From: CALBPI01 sp038533155
GTDB taxonomy: Bacteria; Pseudomonadota; Gammaproteobacteria; Steroidobacterales; Woeseiaceae
Assembly: GCA_038533155.1 (NCBI GenBank)
Contig: JBCAZH010000006.1
Span: 28,093 to 92,092, forward strand
Reading direction: 5' to 3'
Length of the DNA: 64,000 nucleotides
In this document: one piece after another, positions 53,766-60,937 of the stretch
Layout: every line of letters begins with the position of its first letter
Position numbering within the stretch: the first letter of the stretch is position 1
Position numbers and translations under genes: made by a program
The notes under the pieces: generated by a model
Databases searched by the model: none
Told to the model about the DNA's origin: nothing
The model's input: the letters and a program-made list of their open reading frames with translations, nothing else

Positions 53766-53865
53766 NNNNNNNNNNNNNNNNNNNNNNNNNNNNNNNNNNN
53801 NNNNNNNNNNNNNNNNNNNNNNNNNNNNNNNNNNNNNNNNNNNNNNNNNNNNNNNNNNNNNNNNN
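53766..53865. other. assembly gap (100 N) inside or between tRNA genes
   Basis: Exactly 100 Ns. The last 55 bases before it equal the first 55 bases after it, which suggests two contigs overlapping by one k-mer that were not merged. Confidence 0.99.
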
Positions 53866-53939
53866 GATGTAGCTCAGATGGTTAGAGCGGCGGACTCATA
53901 ACCCGCAGGTCGGTGGTTCAATTCCACCCATCACCACCA
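53866..53939 (+). tRNA. tRNA-Met (CAU anticodon), lacking only its first three bases in the gap
   Basis: Begins at tRNA position 4 (GATG). D arm, anticodon loop CTCATAA, T arm GGTGG-TTCAATT-CCACC, acceptor 3' strand CATCACC, discriminator A and encoded CCA are complete. The missing 5' GGT is present in the copy before the gap. A rho-independent terminator follows 9 nt later. Confidence 0.88.
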
Positions 53940-54027
53940 AACGATATAAGGCACCCCAACGGGGTGCCTTTTTCGTTTGCGGTTCATGAGGGTGAATTCG
54001 AACCACCGAAGGTGTTCACAAATCGGC
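53918..54027. repeat. direct repeat copy 1: tRNA 3' end, terminator and flank
   Basis: 110 nt repeated at 54095-54204 with two mismatches and no indels, period 177. It starts in the T loop of tRNA-Met and includes the terminator and about 55 nt beyond it. Confidence 0.95.
53948..53973 (+). terminator. rho-independent terminator after tRNA-Met
   Basis: AAGGCACCCC, loop AAC, GGGGTGCCTT followed by TTT: a 10-bp perfect stem with a T run. Identical copy at 54125-54150. Confidence 0.92.
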
Positions 54028-54091
54028 AGGATTGCCGATTTGGACGCCGGCTGTGCCGGCGCCCCTTGTGGGCGAGGGCCAGGGATGGCCC
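54020..54091. repeat. block of four consecutive hairpins between the direct repeats
   Basis: Four inverted repeats in 72 nt: AAATCGGCA-GGAT-TGCCGATTT (54020-54041), CGCCGGC-TGT-GCCGGCG (54045-54061), CGCCC-CTTGT-GGGCG (54060-54074) and GGGCCA-GGGA-TGGCCC (54076-54091). The second and third share two bases so may be alternatives. No coding potential is credible. Could be a structured RNA or a palindromic dispersed element. Confidence 0.7.
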
Positions 54092-54094
54092 GAG

Positions 54095-54204
54095 TCAATT
54101 CCACCCATCATCACCAAACGATATAAGGCACCCCAACGGGGTGCCTTTTTCGTTTGCGGTTCATGAGGGTGAATTCGAACCACCGAAGGTGTTCACCAAT
54201 CGGC
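54095..54204. repeat. direct repeat copy 2: decayed tRNA-Met 3' end, terminator and flank
   Basis: Matches 53918-54027 at 108 of 110 positions. The tRNA part is broken by one change (CATCATCACC instead of CATCACCACC), so no functional CCA end remains. Confidence 0.95.
54125..54150 (+). terminator. second copy of the tRNA terminator
   Basis: Same hairpin and T run as 53948-53973, lying within direct repeat copy 2. Confidence 0.85.
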
Positions 54205-54247
54205 TCCGTTGATGACGGTAAGGCGATTGACTCAACCGTTTCGGAGG

Positions 54248-54688
54248 TCAATGGCGGACTCGAAACGTGACAAGACCGTCGCGTTCGCGATTCCATACGT
54301 GCTCAGCGACCCTCTGCGTCGGCTGCATACGCCATAGCGCGACGACTAGGCGATCAACATCGTTCGGCACCTCGATTGAGCGCGTGAGTTGGGTGTCGTC
54401 CATCCGTGTTTTCATCAGGCATCTTCGATAGTCGCTGGTGAGGTGGTCCGTGGCCCTGCAAACTGTCAGGTATAAACCGCTCGGTTCGGATGCTGCGACC
54501 TCGATTTCAATGGGTAGAGTCTGACTGGTTGCGAATTCGAACCCAGCAGGCGGGCGAATGCTTGCGGCGCCATCGTGCTCCGGTACTGGTGATGGCGTAG
54601 CAGTGGTTGGTGAATCGTCAGAAGTGCCGGTTGATGTTCCGCCACAGCCGGACAACGCGACCAGCATGATGGTCAGTAGTAATCTCAT
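54248..54688 (-). CDS. hypothetical lipoprotein
   Basis: 146 residues. Lipobox LVALSGC at residues 9-15, a low-complexity Thr/Ser/Pro linker, then a compact domain rich in beta strands with two cysteines (YLTVCRATDHLTSDYRRCLM). No family recognised. Begins 7 nt after the LruC gene, so it is probably co-transcribed with it and may serve the same surface structure. Confidence 0.7.
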   Translation of the reverse strand: MRLLLTIMLVALSGCGGTSTGTSDDSPTTATPSPVPEHDGAASIRPPAGFEFATSQTLPIEIEVAASEPSGLYLTVCRATDHLTSDYRRCLMKTRMDDTQLTRSIEVPNDVDRLVVALWRMQPTQRVAEHVWNRERDGLVTFRVRH

Positions 54689-54695
54689 ATCTTAG

Positions 54696-56885
54696 TTACT
54701 CCGAATTGGGGAAGATGCTGCGGTCTGCCGCGTTCTCGTCGATGTACCAGTCAATAAATGTCTGCCCGCCGCTGCTCACGAACGGCTCGAACAGTGGATA
54801 CGCATCGTCCACATCGATGAACTCGAGCGGGTAGCTCCAGCGAGCGCCGATCTGAAGGGCCCAGGGCATGCCTGTGTCGGTCCGGAAGAACACGTTGTTT
54901 GCCGGGTCGGAATGATCGTCCGCTAAGTTCAGATACGTCGCGTCGAACCGGTCCGTGGGCAGCTTGCCTGGCAGGTGAATTTCCAGGCCACGTCCGGGCG
55001 GTTGTGTAAACACATAGCTGCGATCGTGGCCCGGTGTCGCGAATAAAAATGGGTCGAACGGGGGCGCAGGGAAAGAGGATTCGGGCACTCCGTCAAGGAA
55101 CGCGATCCGGAGCTTAAAACTCATCTGCACATCCGATTCGCATCCTGCTTCGGTGCGATAGAATCGACAGCCTTCGCCACGCGTTACGTAGTCCCAGGCG
55201 TCCTGCATTACGACGAAAACTGCGTCTCCGCTGCTGTTTTCGAGTGGACTGGTTGTTTGAGCAATATCGTTAATCCAGAACTGTAGTGCTGTCGGAGCAA
55301 TGGACGCGGCATCGATGCCCTCCAATCGGATCGCGAAGCCATTGTGATAGTCGCCGCCTACTGCTGCGACTTCACCTTCGATCTGCAAGCCCACAACAGT
55401 GCCGTCGAGCGCAATGTGCTCAGTTCGAAGATGCACTACAAGATCGTTCATGTCGAAGTCGCCGATAAGCGGCCAGTTATCTTCAAACGCTGTCGTTATC
55501 CATTCGCCAGCCGCGGGGTAACTTGTTACGGTCGTGCCTTGCGACGACACCGTAATCTGGTAGTCCTCGACCTCGCCGTCACCAACGCCACCGATCGGTC
55601 CAACCTCCGGGGTACTGGAGATTCTAAAGCGCGCCCACGTCGAGCCTTCCTTAGCCCAGATTGGTACGTCGACGAGTAAGTTGTTCTCGCCAGTATCTAC
55701 GTACAACTGACTGAAAACCTTTTCTTCCGGATCAAACTGACCACTCTGATTCCAGTCGATCCAGGCATTGAGAAACGCGGGCGCTGAAGACTCTGCGATG
55801 AGAATTGCCGGCCGTCCGACGTCGAAGTTACTGACCATCACAACTCCGTCATCATCGTTGGAGGCGTCCGCTGTGTCATCGGCAAGCGGATGAGTCCAAG
55901 CGTCGCTCTCGCCGTCAACAGTTTGGCCAAGATAAATTTGGCCGTTACCGAGGTCGTGCCTGGCGCCGTTGGTTGAAAGGGTTGTGCCGAAACTATCGGG
56001 TGCGTCGCCGAAGTCGATCAGGCTGTTATCAACAGGGATGATCGGCGCCATCGCGCATCGAGCGCCATCGTTGTTGTTCGATGCGGGTCCATAGGCAAAG
56101 AACTCCGCGGAAGGTGCACTTGCCGTAAGGTCTATTCGAAAGATCTGGCCGTCTGAGTTTCGACTGATGTATAGGTATCCATCGACGTCAAAGTAGGCGG
56201 CACCGAAAGTCCCCGTGACACCGACGTTTCCTCTAACCGTCGCGCCGCCCGTCTCCGTATCGATTTCATAAAGTGCACCACTTCGGCTGACAGCATAGGC
56301 GAACGAGTTGGTTGGGTGAAAAGCCAAGTCGAAAACCGGGATGTTTAGGGTCGATCCGTCGACAATCCTCTCAGCGCGAAGTGGTGTACCGGCTGGCCGA
56401 TCCAGTTCTACCTTGTACAGCCCAAAGCTATGGCCAGGTCGATAGAAGAAGTAGCTGTTCTGGTGGACAGCTATGTCACCAACATAAAAGTTGGCATCAG
56501 GCAGATCGAGAATGGGTAGCGGAACGACTTCATAGTTGGATGTGATGCGAGCGAGTGTTCCGTTCGCGTAGTCCCAGCCGTAGAGGTAGTTGTCGTGGAA
56601 GTTAAACGCCAGACCATTGACTCGTTCGCTCGTTCCTAGGTCGTCGGATAGTAGCTCGTAGTACCCAGTTGCGAGGTTGACGCCGTACAGGCGCGCCGTC
56701 GTGTCTTGAACGAGAAAGGCTTGCGATGGACATGACGAAAAAGGATCGGCCATACCGACTCGCGAGGCCATGGCGGCAAAGACCGAGATCAAGAGGATCT
56801 GCATCAACCTCACGGGTTGCTTTGTCTTTTTCGCTCTAGCTAGCGAATCGAGCGGTTGTACGCGGTTCGTGGGATAGAGTTGCAA
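54696..56885 (-). CDS. large secreted GEVED and LruC domain protein
   Basis: About 729 residues from TTG at 56883-56885, chosen for GAAGG 7 nt upstream and a predicted transcription start at 56919; an ATG at 56804, right at the signal sequence QILLISVFAAMASRVGMADP, is a good alternative. After the signal come a beta-propeller-like region (about 50-290, repeated D-G-x-L-Y strands), a GEVED domain (DFGDAPDSFGTTLSTNGARH to GDGEVEDYQITVSSQ), and a C-terminal LruC domain with a calcium-type loop IGDFDMNDLVVHLRTEH. LruC proteins are surface or matrix components; the exact role is unknown. Confidence 0.8.
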   Translation of the reverse strand: MQLYPTNRVQPLDSLARAKKTKQPVRLMQILLISVFAAMASRVGMADPFSSCPSQAFLVQDTTARLYGVNLATGYYELLSDDLGTSERVNGLAFNFHDNYLYGWDYANGTLARITSNYEVVPLPILDLPDANFYVGDIAVHQNSYFFYRPGHSFGLYKVELDRPAGTPLRAERIVDGSTLNIPVFDLAFHPTNSFAYAVSRSGALYEIDTETGGATVRGNVGVTGTFGAAYFDVDGYLYISRNSDGQIFRIDLTASAPSAEFFAYGPASNNNDGARCAMAPIIPVDNSLIDFGDAPDSFGTTLSTNGARHDLGNGQIYLGQTVDGESDAWTHPLADDTADASNDDDGVVMVSNFDVGRPAILIAESSAPAFLNAWIDWNQSGQFDPEEKVFSQLYVDTGENNLLVDVPIWAKEGSTWARFRISSTPEVGPIGGVGDGEVEDYQITVSSQGTTVTSYPAAGEWITTAFEDNWPLIGDFDMNDLVVHLRTEHIALDGTVVGLQIEGEVAAVGGDYHNGFAIRLEGIDAASIAPTALQFWINDIAQTTSPLENSSGDAVFVVMQDAWDYVTRGEGCRFYRTEAGCESDVQMSFKLRIAFLDGVPESSFPAPPFDPFLFATPGHDRSYVFTQPPGRGLEIHLPGKLPTDRFDATYLNLADDHSDPANNVFFRTDTGMPWALQIGARWSYPLEFIDVDDAYPLFEPFVSSGGQTFIDWYIDENAADRSIFPNSE

Positions 56886-56925
56886 TGTTACACCTTCAAT
56901 TATCAATTTACGCAATTCGAAACGG

Positions 56926-56968
56926 ATAATAATGATAATTTTGGGATCAAAGTGTGATCTATATCACG
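56926..56968 (-). promoter_or_regulatory. class II CRP/Vfr-type promoter of the LruC gene
   Basis: TGTGATCTATATCACG at 56953-56968 matches the CRP half-sites TGTGA-N6-TCACA at 9 of 10 positions, and the 22-bp site around 56960.5 matches the CRP consensus at 18 of 22. On the minus strand TATTAT (56926-56931) is a -10 box; the start it predicts (56919) puts the site centre at -41.5, the exact class II spacing. Confidence 0.8.
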
Positions 56969-57092
56969 ATTTCATCGGATAAAATGATAGAAGTAGTAGT
57001 CTGGGCGTCCTAATAAACACACAACCAAACTGCCTCATTGATGCTAGTGGGACTGATGTGGTGGCACGACTTGCCGTCGATGAGGAAGCGGT

Positions 57093-57272
57093 CTGACCTA
57101 TGCGAGAGGAGTTCAGGAATTTTGGACGGACGTCCTGGTCTATGTCGTACTGCTGGTTGCCTTTACCGTTGCGGGCTTTCGCGACTCGACCACACTCCTG
57201 GTGGTTGTAGGAATCGGCCTATGCATGGCATTGCAGGGTCTGCTGGTCTATGAAGTGATTCATTTGCCATAG
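57093..57272 (+). CDS. candidate 59-residue membrane protein with CTG start
   Basis: Open frame from a stop at 57081 to TAG at 57270-57272. It has no ATG, GTG or TTG before its hydrophobic part, but a CTG at 57093 lies 6 nt after GAGGA. It would encode two membrane segments (VLVYVVLLVAFTVAGF and TTLLVVVGIGLCMALQGLL) with a short polar turn. Followed by a hairpin with T run on the same strand at 57377. It may be a real small protein or a remnant; I do not recognise a family. Confidence 0.3.
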   Translation: MTYARGVQEFWTDVLVYVVLLVAFTVAGFRDSTTLLVVVGIGLCMALQGLLVYEVIHLP

Positions 57273-57405
57273 CAGGATTTCGAAGAGCGAATCGCGGAAA
57301 AATGTCTAGGTCGCAAACTCTAGATCTCGGCAAACGCTTCAGAGAACCCGTGCAAGAGAATCTCTAGCCGATCATTGCGCCCCAGTTGCCGGGGCGCTTT
57401 GATCT

Positions 57406-57939
57406 CTAGCGGTAAGTGCCACGTATCGGATAGTGGTTGTCCGGGTTTCGAATCCACTCTAGACCGGAGACGAAGACCTCGAGGTCGGGTCGCGAAAACG
57501 GGTTGTTCGAAAGATCTGCAACCTGTAGCTGTCCTTCCGAATTGATGACAAACAAACCTGGCTCCGCAAAGTTGTGGTCGGTTTCCTGCTCTGATCGAGG
57601 TATCGAGATATAGACACCCAGCTCCTGCATTTGCTCCAGCGTTAGGCCATGGAACAGCGGGAAGTTCACGTCGAGTTTTTCCGAGTGTTCTTCGAGTTGA
57701 TCGCGACTGTCCGCGGACACTGCGGCGAGGTCTACACCTATTTCAGATAGCTGCTGACGGAAGCCTTCGAGCGCGTTCAAGTACTTGGTGCAAAGTGGGC
57801 AATGGCGCCCTCGATAGACAACGACCAATTGCCAGTCGCAGTCTCCAGTGGGCTGGCTGATATCGACAGTTTCACCGTCGAGCCGAGAAACCGGCAGGGG
57901 TGGGAAATGGCTACCGGCATGGAGTTTTTGCGTATGCAT
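57406..57939 (-). CDS. peroxiredoxin-like protein (AhpC/TSA family)
   Basis: 177 residues, thioredoxin fold. LVVVYRGRHCPLCTKYLNAL holds a CxxC (Cys47, Cys50) at the peroxidatic position, as in the bacterioferritin-comigratory/PRX-like group. EPGLFVINSEGQLQV gives the fold's later strands. It probably reduces peroxides or reacts with thiols in the cytosol. Divergent from an HxlR-type regulator 94 nt away. Confidence 0.85.
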   Translation of the reverse strand: MHTQKLHAGSHFPPLPVSRLDGETVDISQPTGDCDWQLVVVYRGRHCPLCTKYLNALEGFRQQLSEIGVDLAAVSADSRDQLEEHSEKLDVNFPLFHGLTLEQMQELGVYISIPRSEQETDHNFAEPGLFVINSEGQLQVADLSNNPFSRPDLEVFVSGLEWIRNPDNHYPIRGTYR

Positions 57940-57975
57940 CGTTGCATCCTTGTCGCTGTTTTCAGCAGTAGCCGC

Positions 57976-58004
57976 ATAGTGCTAGTCTAGAGTACCGTTT
58001 TCAA
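57976..58004 (-). promoter_or_regulatory. candidate promoter of the peroxiredoxin gene
   Basis: Minus-strand TTGAAA (5 of 6), 17-nt spacer, CACTAT (3 of 6). Start near 57969, about 30 nt before the ATG. The AGTAC-N14-GTACT inverted repeat straddles its -35. Confidence 0.4.
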
Positions 58005-58014
58005 CCAGTGTACT
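57991..58014. promoter_or_regulatory. inverted repeat, candidate HxlR operator
   Basis: AGTAC (57991-57995) and GTACT (58010-58014) separated by 14 nt, between the divergent peroxiredoxin and HxlR genes and over the -35 of the peroxiredoxin promoter. Confidence 0.4.
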
Positions 58015-58033
58015 TTTAGTAACCAATATCTGT

Positions 58034-58390
58034 ATGTCATCCGCAGAACACCCACAAAGGCAAACGCACCACAGCGATTTTGAGTCCTGTCTCGAGCCCT
58101 GTCCGATTGAACGCGGTATGCGCCTGATCGGAGGCAAATGGAAAGGTTCCATTTTGTGGCACCTCAAGGATGAACCGGTGCGCTTTAATGAGCTCGCGCG
58201 TCAGTTGGGGGGTGCGAGTAAAAAGATGGTGAATCAGCGACTCAAGGAAATGGAGTCTTTGGGGCTGGTCGAACGCCACGTACTGAGCACGCGACCGATT
58301 GCGGTTGCCTATGAGATCACGGAATTCGGTAAGAGCGCGCTTGGCGTGCTCGATCAACTGCGAATTTGGTCCGAAGCCCACGCGTTATGA
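58034..58390 (+). CDS. HxlR-family transcriptional regulator
   Basis: 118 residues, winged helix (PIERGMRLIGGKWKGSILWH, FNELARQLGGASKKMVNQRL, wing near RPIAVAYEIT). Two cysteines precede it (Cys19, Cys23 in ESCLEPCPIE); the first matches the N-terminal cysteine that senses thiol stress in HypR/QorR-type members. Divergent orientation with a peroxiredoxin suggests a redox-controlled pair. Converges with the phosphodiesterase gene with 16 nt between. Confidence 0.9.
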   Translation: MSSAEHPQRQTHHSDFESCLEPCPIERGMRLIGGKWKGSILWHLKDEPVRFNELARQLGGASKKMVNQRLKEMESLGLVERHVLSTRPIAVAYEITEFGKSALGVLDQLRIWSEAHAL

Positions 58391-58406
58391 ATCGGAGTTT
58401 TCGCCG

Positions 58407-60800
58407 TTAGGCGATTCTCTCTTCCTGCTCTTCGAACGGTCGCTGATCAGCGCGTCGTTCGTTCCATGATGTCGGTTCGTAGCTGTCAAGCCACGCTTCG
58501 AACTCGGCCTTCGGCATCGGTTTGCCGATGAAGTATCCCTGCGCGTAGTCGCACCCAAGATCAAACAACCTGCGCATGCTGTACTCGTCCTCGACGCCCT
58601 CCGCAACAACCTTGAGCTTCAGACCATGGGCGAGCTCGACAGTCGTTGCGACGATCAGTTCATCCTGCTTACTATTGGCGAGGTCCAGTACGAAAGCCTT
58701 GTCGATCTTTAGTTCGTCCAATGGCAAGTTCTTCAGTTGTGCCAACGACGAATAGCCGGTTCCAAAATCGTCGATCGCAATGCGAATCGATAGTTCCTGT
58801 AGTTGCCGCAAGACGCGTTGAGCGGTTTCGAGATTCTCCATCACCGCACTCTCAGTGACTTCCAGTATCAGTCGTTCTCCCGAGACGCGATGTTGACGCA
58901 AAGCGCGTTCAATCGTTCCAACCAACGAGTCGTCTAGTAAGTCTCGAGTGGATAAGTTGACCGCAACTAAAACTTGTGGAATCTCCCTTTGCCACTCCGC
59001 AATGTTACTGATTGTCTGGTCAATGACGTAGCGGGTCAGACGAACAATAGTTCCGGATTCCTCCGCGGGCGGGATGAACTCGTCGGGGCGCAGGTTACCC
59101 AGTGTTCCGTGTTGCCACCGAGCCAGAGCCTCGGCTCCCAAGATATTGCCGGTCTGCACATCGATCTTCGGCTGGTAGAAAACTTGAATCTCGCCTTCGC
59201 TAATCGCACGCGGAAGGTCATTGCTGACTTGCAATTGTCGTTCGAAATGCTGCTCTCTGCCTGTCGCATACGCGTGGACTGCGTCGCCTGATGATTGGGC
59301 ATCCGTGCGCGCAACCAATGCCCGACGGACAATATCCGCAGGTTCTTCGCCGTTGTCTGGAAAAACTGAGACACCGATCTTTGCGTGGAGGATGATGTGC
59401 GCACTGCCCAATCGAATTCCCGACTGCAGCTGACGGTGAATCGCGTGCGCGATGCTCTCTCCAGCAGCGGTGTCGATGCCTGGTATCAGCATAAGAAACT
59501 CGCTGGATCCTGTATGGGCCAACACACCGTCGCGATTCAAGTGCGCGAGCAAGTGATCCGCAGTCTGACGAAGTAGATCGTTCGAAAGTGTTTGTCCAAT
59601 GGTCGATGCGATTTTGCCCATTCTCAGCAGCACGATCGACAGGACACAGCAATGATCGTAGTTTCCGGACACCATTTGATCGAGTGATCTGAGTGCGCTG
59701 ACTTGGTTGGGGAGGCCGGTCTCGGGATTGTGTTCCGACTGAAAAACGATGTCTGCCTCGCGGTCAGCGATGGCCGACTGCATACGGTTGAAGCTGTGGG
59801 CGAGTGTTGCCAATTCATCTTTCGAGTCAATCTTTATCGTTGAATCGTAGTCACCAGCGGCCATGCGTTCGGCGGCCTTTGTCAACGATCGAATCGGCTT
59901 CGAAATGGAACGAGAAAGCCAAATGCCCAATGCGATCACAACGATCAATAGACTTGATCCATACACGAGAAGTTGGGATCGCGCGGCCCGGAACGGAGCC
60001 ATCGCATCGCGCCAGGATAAATGCAGCATCACAACCGCACGCCCGTCATCTTGCAGGATCGGTGTTTGCACGAGGAGAGACTCGTTGTCTGCAGGACCGA
60101 TCGTGTGGACCATACCAGCCGCCAGACGACGATCTTGAAGATCTGCTAAAACGCTGTCCGCCCGGCTGCTATCTTCGTCACTCGCTCGGGCGAGACGCTG
60201 AACGCTATCGTATCCGATGCTGAGAATCTCGACGTCGAGTCCCGTCAACGTTTGCAGTCGATTGGCGAGTGTGTGATCCACCGCAAACCCGAAAACCAAG
60301 TATCCGATGAGCGTGGGTGCGCGCATTGGCGATGCAAAGGTCTGGTAGGTGCGGCTGCCGACCATCGTGATACTGGCTGGTCGGACTGCGCCGGTGTCAC
60401 GAAGCTCTATCATGCGGTCTTGCACGACGTCGTGCGGGTAGTTGGGGGAGCTTGTCGTGATGTCACCGTCGACACTGATGAACGCCGCGAAGTTCGCTTC
60501 GACGCGCTCGGCATGATTTGCTAACGCAGATTGTGCAGACGCACCATCGCCAATCGCGATCGCTTGGCGTAGCGCAAAGTCAGCAGACAGTAGTTGTGCG
60601 CTTTGCAACAGGTGTTGATCCCGAGCGGACAAGAACTCGTTGGCGACTTTCGCGCCGATCATCAGCGACCGTCTGGCGTTCGCTGCGACTTCTCGCTCCG
60701 TATTTTCCATCACCAAGAACAGCGTTCCAAGCTGGGCCAGCACTAACGGAATGATCGTTAGGATTAACAACTTATGGAGAAATTGGATTCGAGCGCGCAC
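58407..60800 (-). CDS. membrane c-di-GMP phosphodiesterase with periplasmic sensor, HAMP, degenerate GGDEF and EAL domains
   Basis: 797 residues from GTG at 60798-60800. Membrane segment (LLILTIIPLVLAQLGTLFLV, 11-30), periplasmic CACHE-like sensor (about 32-275), second segment (LLVYGSSLLIVVIALGIWLS), HAMP (about 300-352), GGDEF-like domain (about 370-525) whose active motif has decayed to GSSEF, and an EAL domain (about 540-780) with GAEALARW, DDFGTGYSS and VAEGVEDE intact. Likely hydrolyses c-di-GMP under control of a periplasmic signal. Divergent from the cupredoxin-barrel pair. Confidence 0.92.
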   Translation of the reverse strand: MRARIQFLHKLLILTIIPLVLAQLGTLFLVMENTEREVAANARRSLMIGAKVANEFLSARDQHLLQSAQLLSADFALRQAIAIGDGASAQSALANHAERVEANFAAFISVDGDITTSSPNYPHDVVQDRMIELRDTGAVRPASITMVGSRTYQTFASPMRAPTLIGYLVFGFAVDHTLANRLQTLTGLDVEILSIGYDSVQRLARASDEDSSRADSVLADLQDRRLAAGMVHTIGPADNESLLVQTPILQDDGRAVVMLHLSWRDAMAPFRAARSQLLVYGSSLLIVVIALGIWLSRSISKPIRSLTKAAERMAAGDYDSTIKIDSKDELATLAHSFNRMQSAIADREADIVFQSEHNPETGLPNQVSALRSLDQMVSGNYDHCCVLSIVLLRMGKIASTIGQTLSNDLLRQTADHLLAHLNRDGVLAHTGSSEFLMLIPGIDTAAGESIAHAIHRQLQSGIRLGSAHIILHAKIGVSVFPDNGEEPADIVRRALVARTDAQSSGDAVHAYATGREQHFERQLQVSNDLPRAISEGEIQVFYQPKIDVQTGNILGAEALARWQHGTLGNLRPDEFIPPAEESGTIVRLTRYVIDQTISNIAEWQREIPQVLVAVNLSTRDLLDDSLVGTIERALRQHRVSGERLILEVTESAVMENLETAQRVLRQLQELSIRIAIDDFGTGYSSLAQLKNLPLDELKIDKAFVLDLANSKQDELIVATTVELAHGLKLKVVAEGVEDEYSMRRLFDLGCDYAQGYFIGKPMPKAEFEAWLDSYEPTSWNERRADQRPFEEQEERIA

Positions 60801-60847
60801 GTTATGTCTCAGCTGTTTGTGGCGATCTGTGTCTCCCGCCTAAGCTT

Positions 60848-60908
60848 CTAGCGACCAACCTCCAATCTGCTTTAAGCCTGCTTAAAAAAACTCGGTGTCT
60901 GTCGCTAG
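60848..60908. promoter_or_regulatory. nested inverted repeats in the phosphodiesterase/cupredoxin intergenic region
   Basis: Outer arms CTAGCGAC (60848-60855) and GTCGCTAG (60901-60908); inside lies TTTAAG-CCTG-CTTAAA (60871-60886), a perfect 6-bp-arm palindrome. These sit between the divergent genes, so one or both may be operators. Confidence 0.4.
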
Positions 60909-60937
60909 CTTCCTGAGGACATCAGGTTGGCTTTACC

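Larger units (their letters stand above)
56886..57405. other. long intergenic region between the LruC and peroxiredoxin genes
   Basis: 520 nt. It holds the CRP-type promoter (56926-56968), an AT-rich stretch to about 57000, a candidate small membrane-protein ORF (57093-57272) and a GC-rich hairpin (57377-57403: GCGCCCC, 7-nt loop, GGGGCGC, then TTT on the plus strand). I see nothing else in 57000-57090 or 57273-57376. Confidence 0.6.

Noticed and set aside
53981..54020. A complete minus-strand tRNA near the repeat
   Set aside because: Only a T-arm-like segment exists; no acceptor, D or anticodon arms could be found.
53913..54212. 99-residue plus-strand open frame across the tRNA repeats
   Set aside because: It translates the direct repeat twice and begins inside the tRNA T arm; it reads through two terminators and four hairpins, so it is not a gene.
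57038..57253. 71-residue open frame with an ATG start
   Set aside because: Its translation is Cys/Arg-rich with no fold signal, while the overlapping frame ending at 57272 has two clear membrane segments.
57377..57403. GC-rich hairpin as terminator of the peroxiredoxin gene
   Set aside because: The T run follows the stem on the plus strand only; downstream of the minus-strand gene the hairpin is followed by AATGATC, so it would not terminate that gene intrinsically.
59300..59700. Active diguanylate cyclase in the phosphodiesterase protein
   Set aside because: The GGDEF motif reads GSSEF and lacks the catalytic glycine/aspartate pattern, so only the EAL part is likely to be catalytic.
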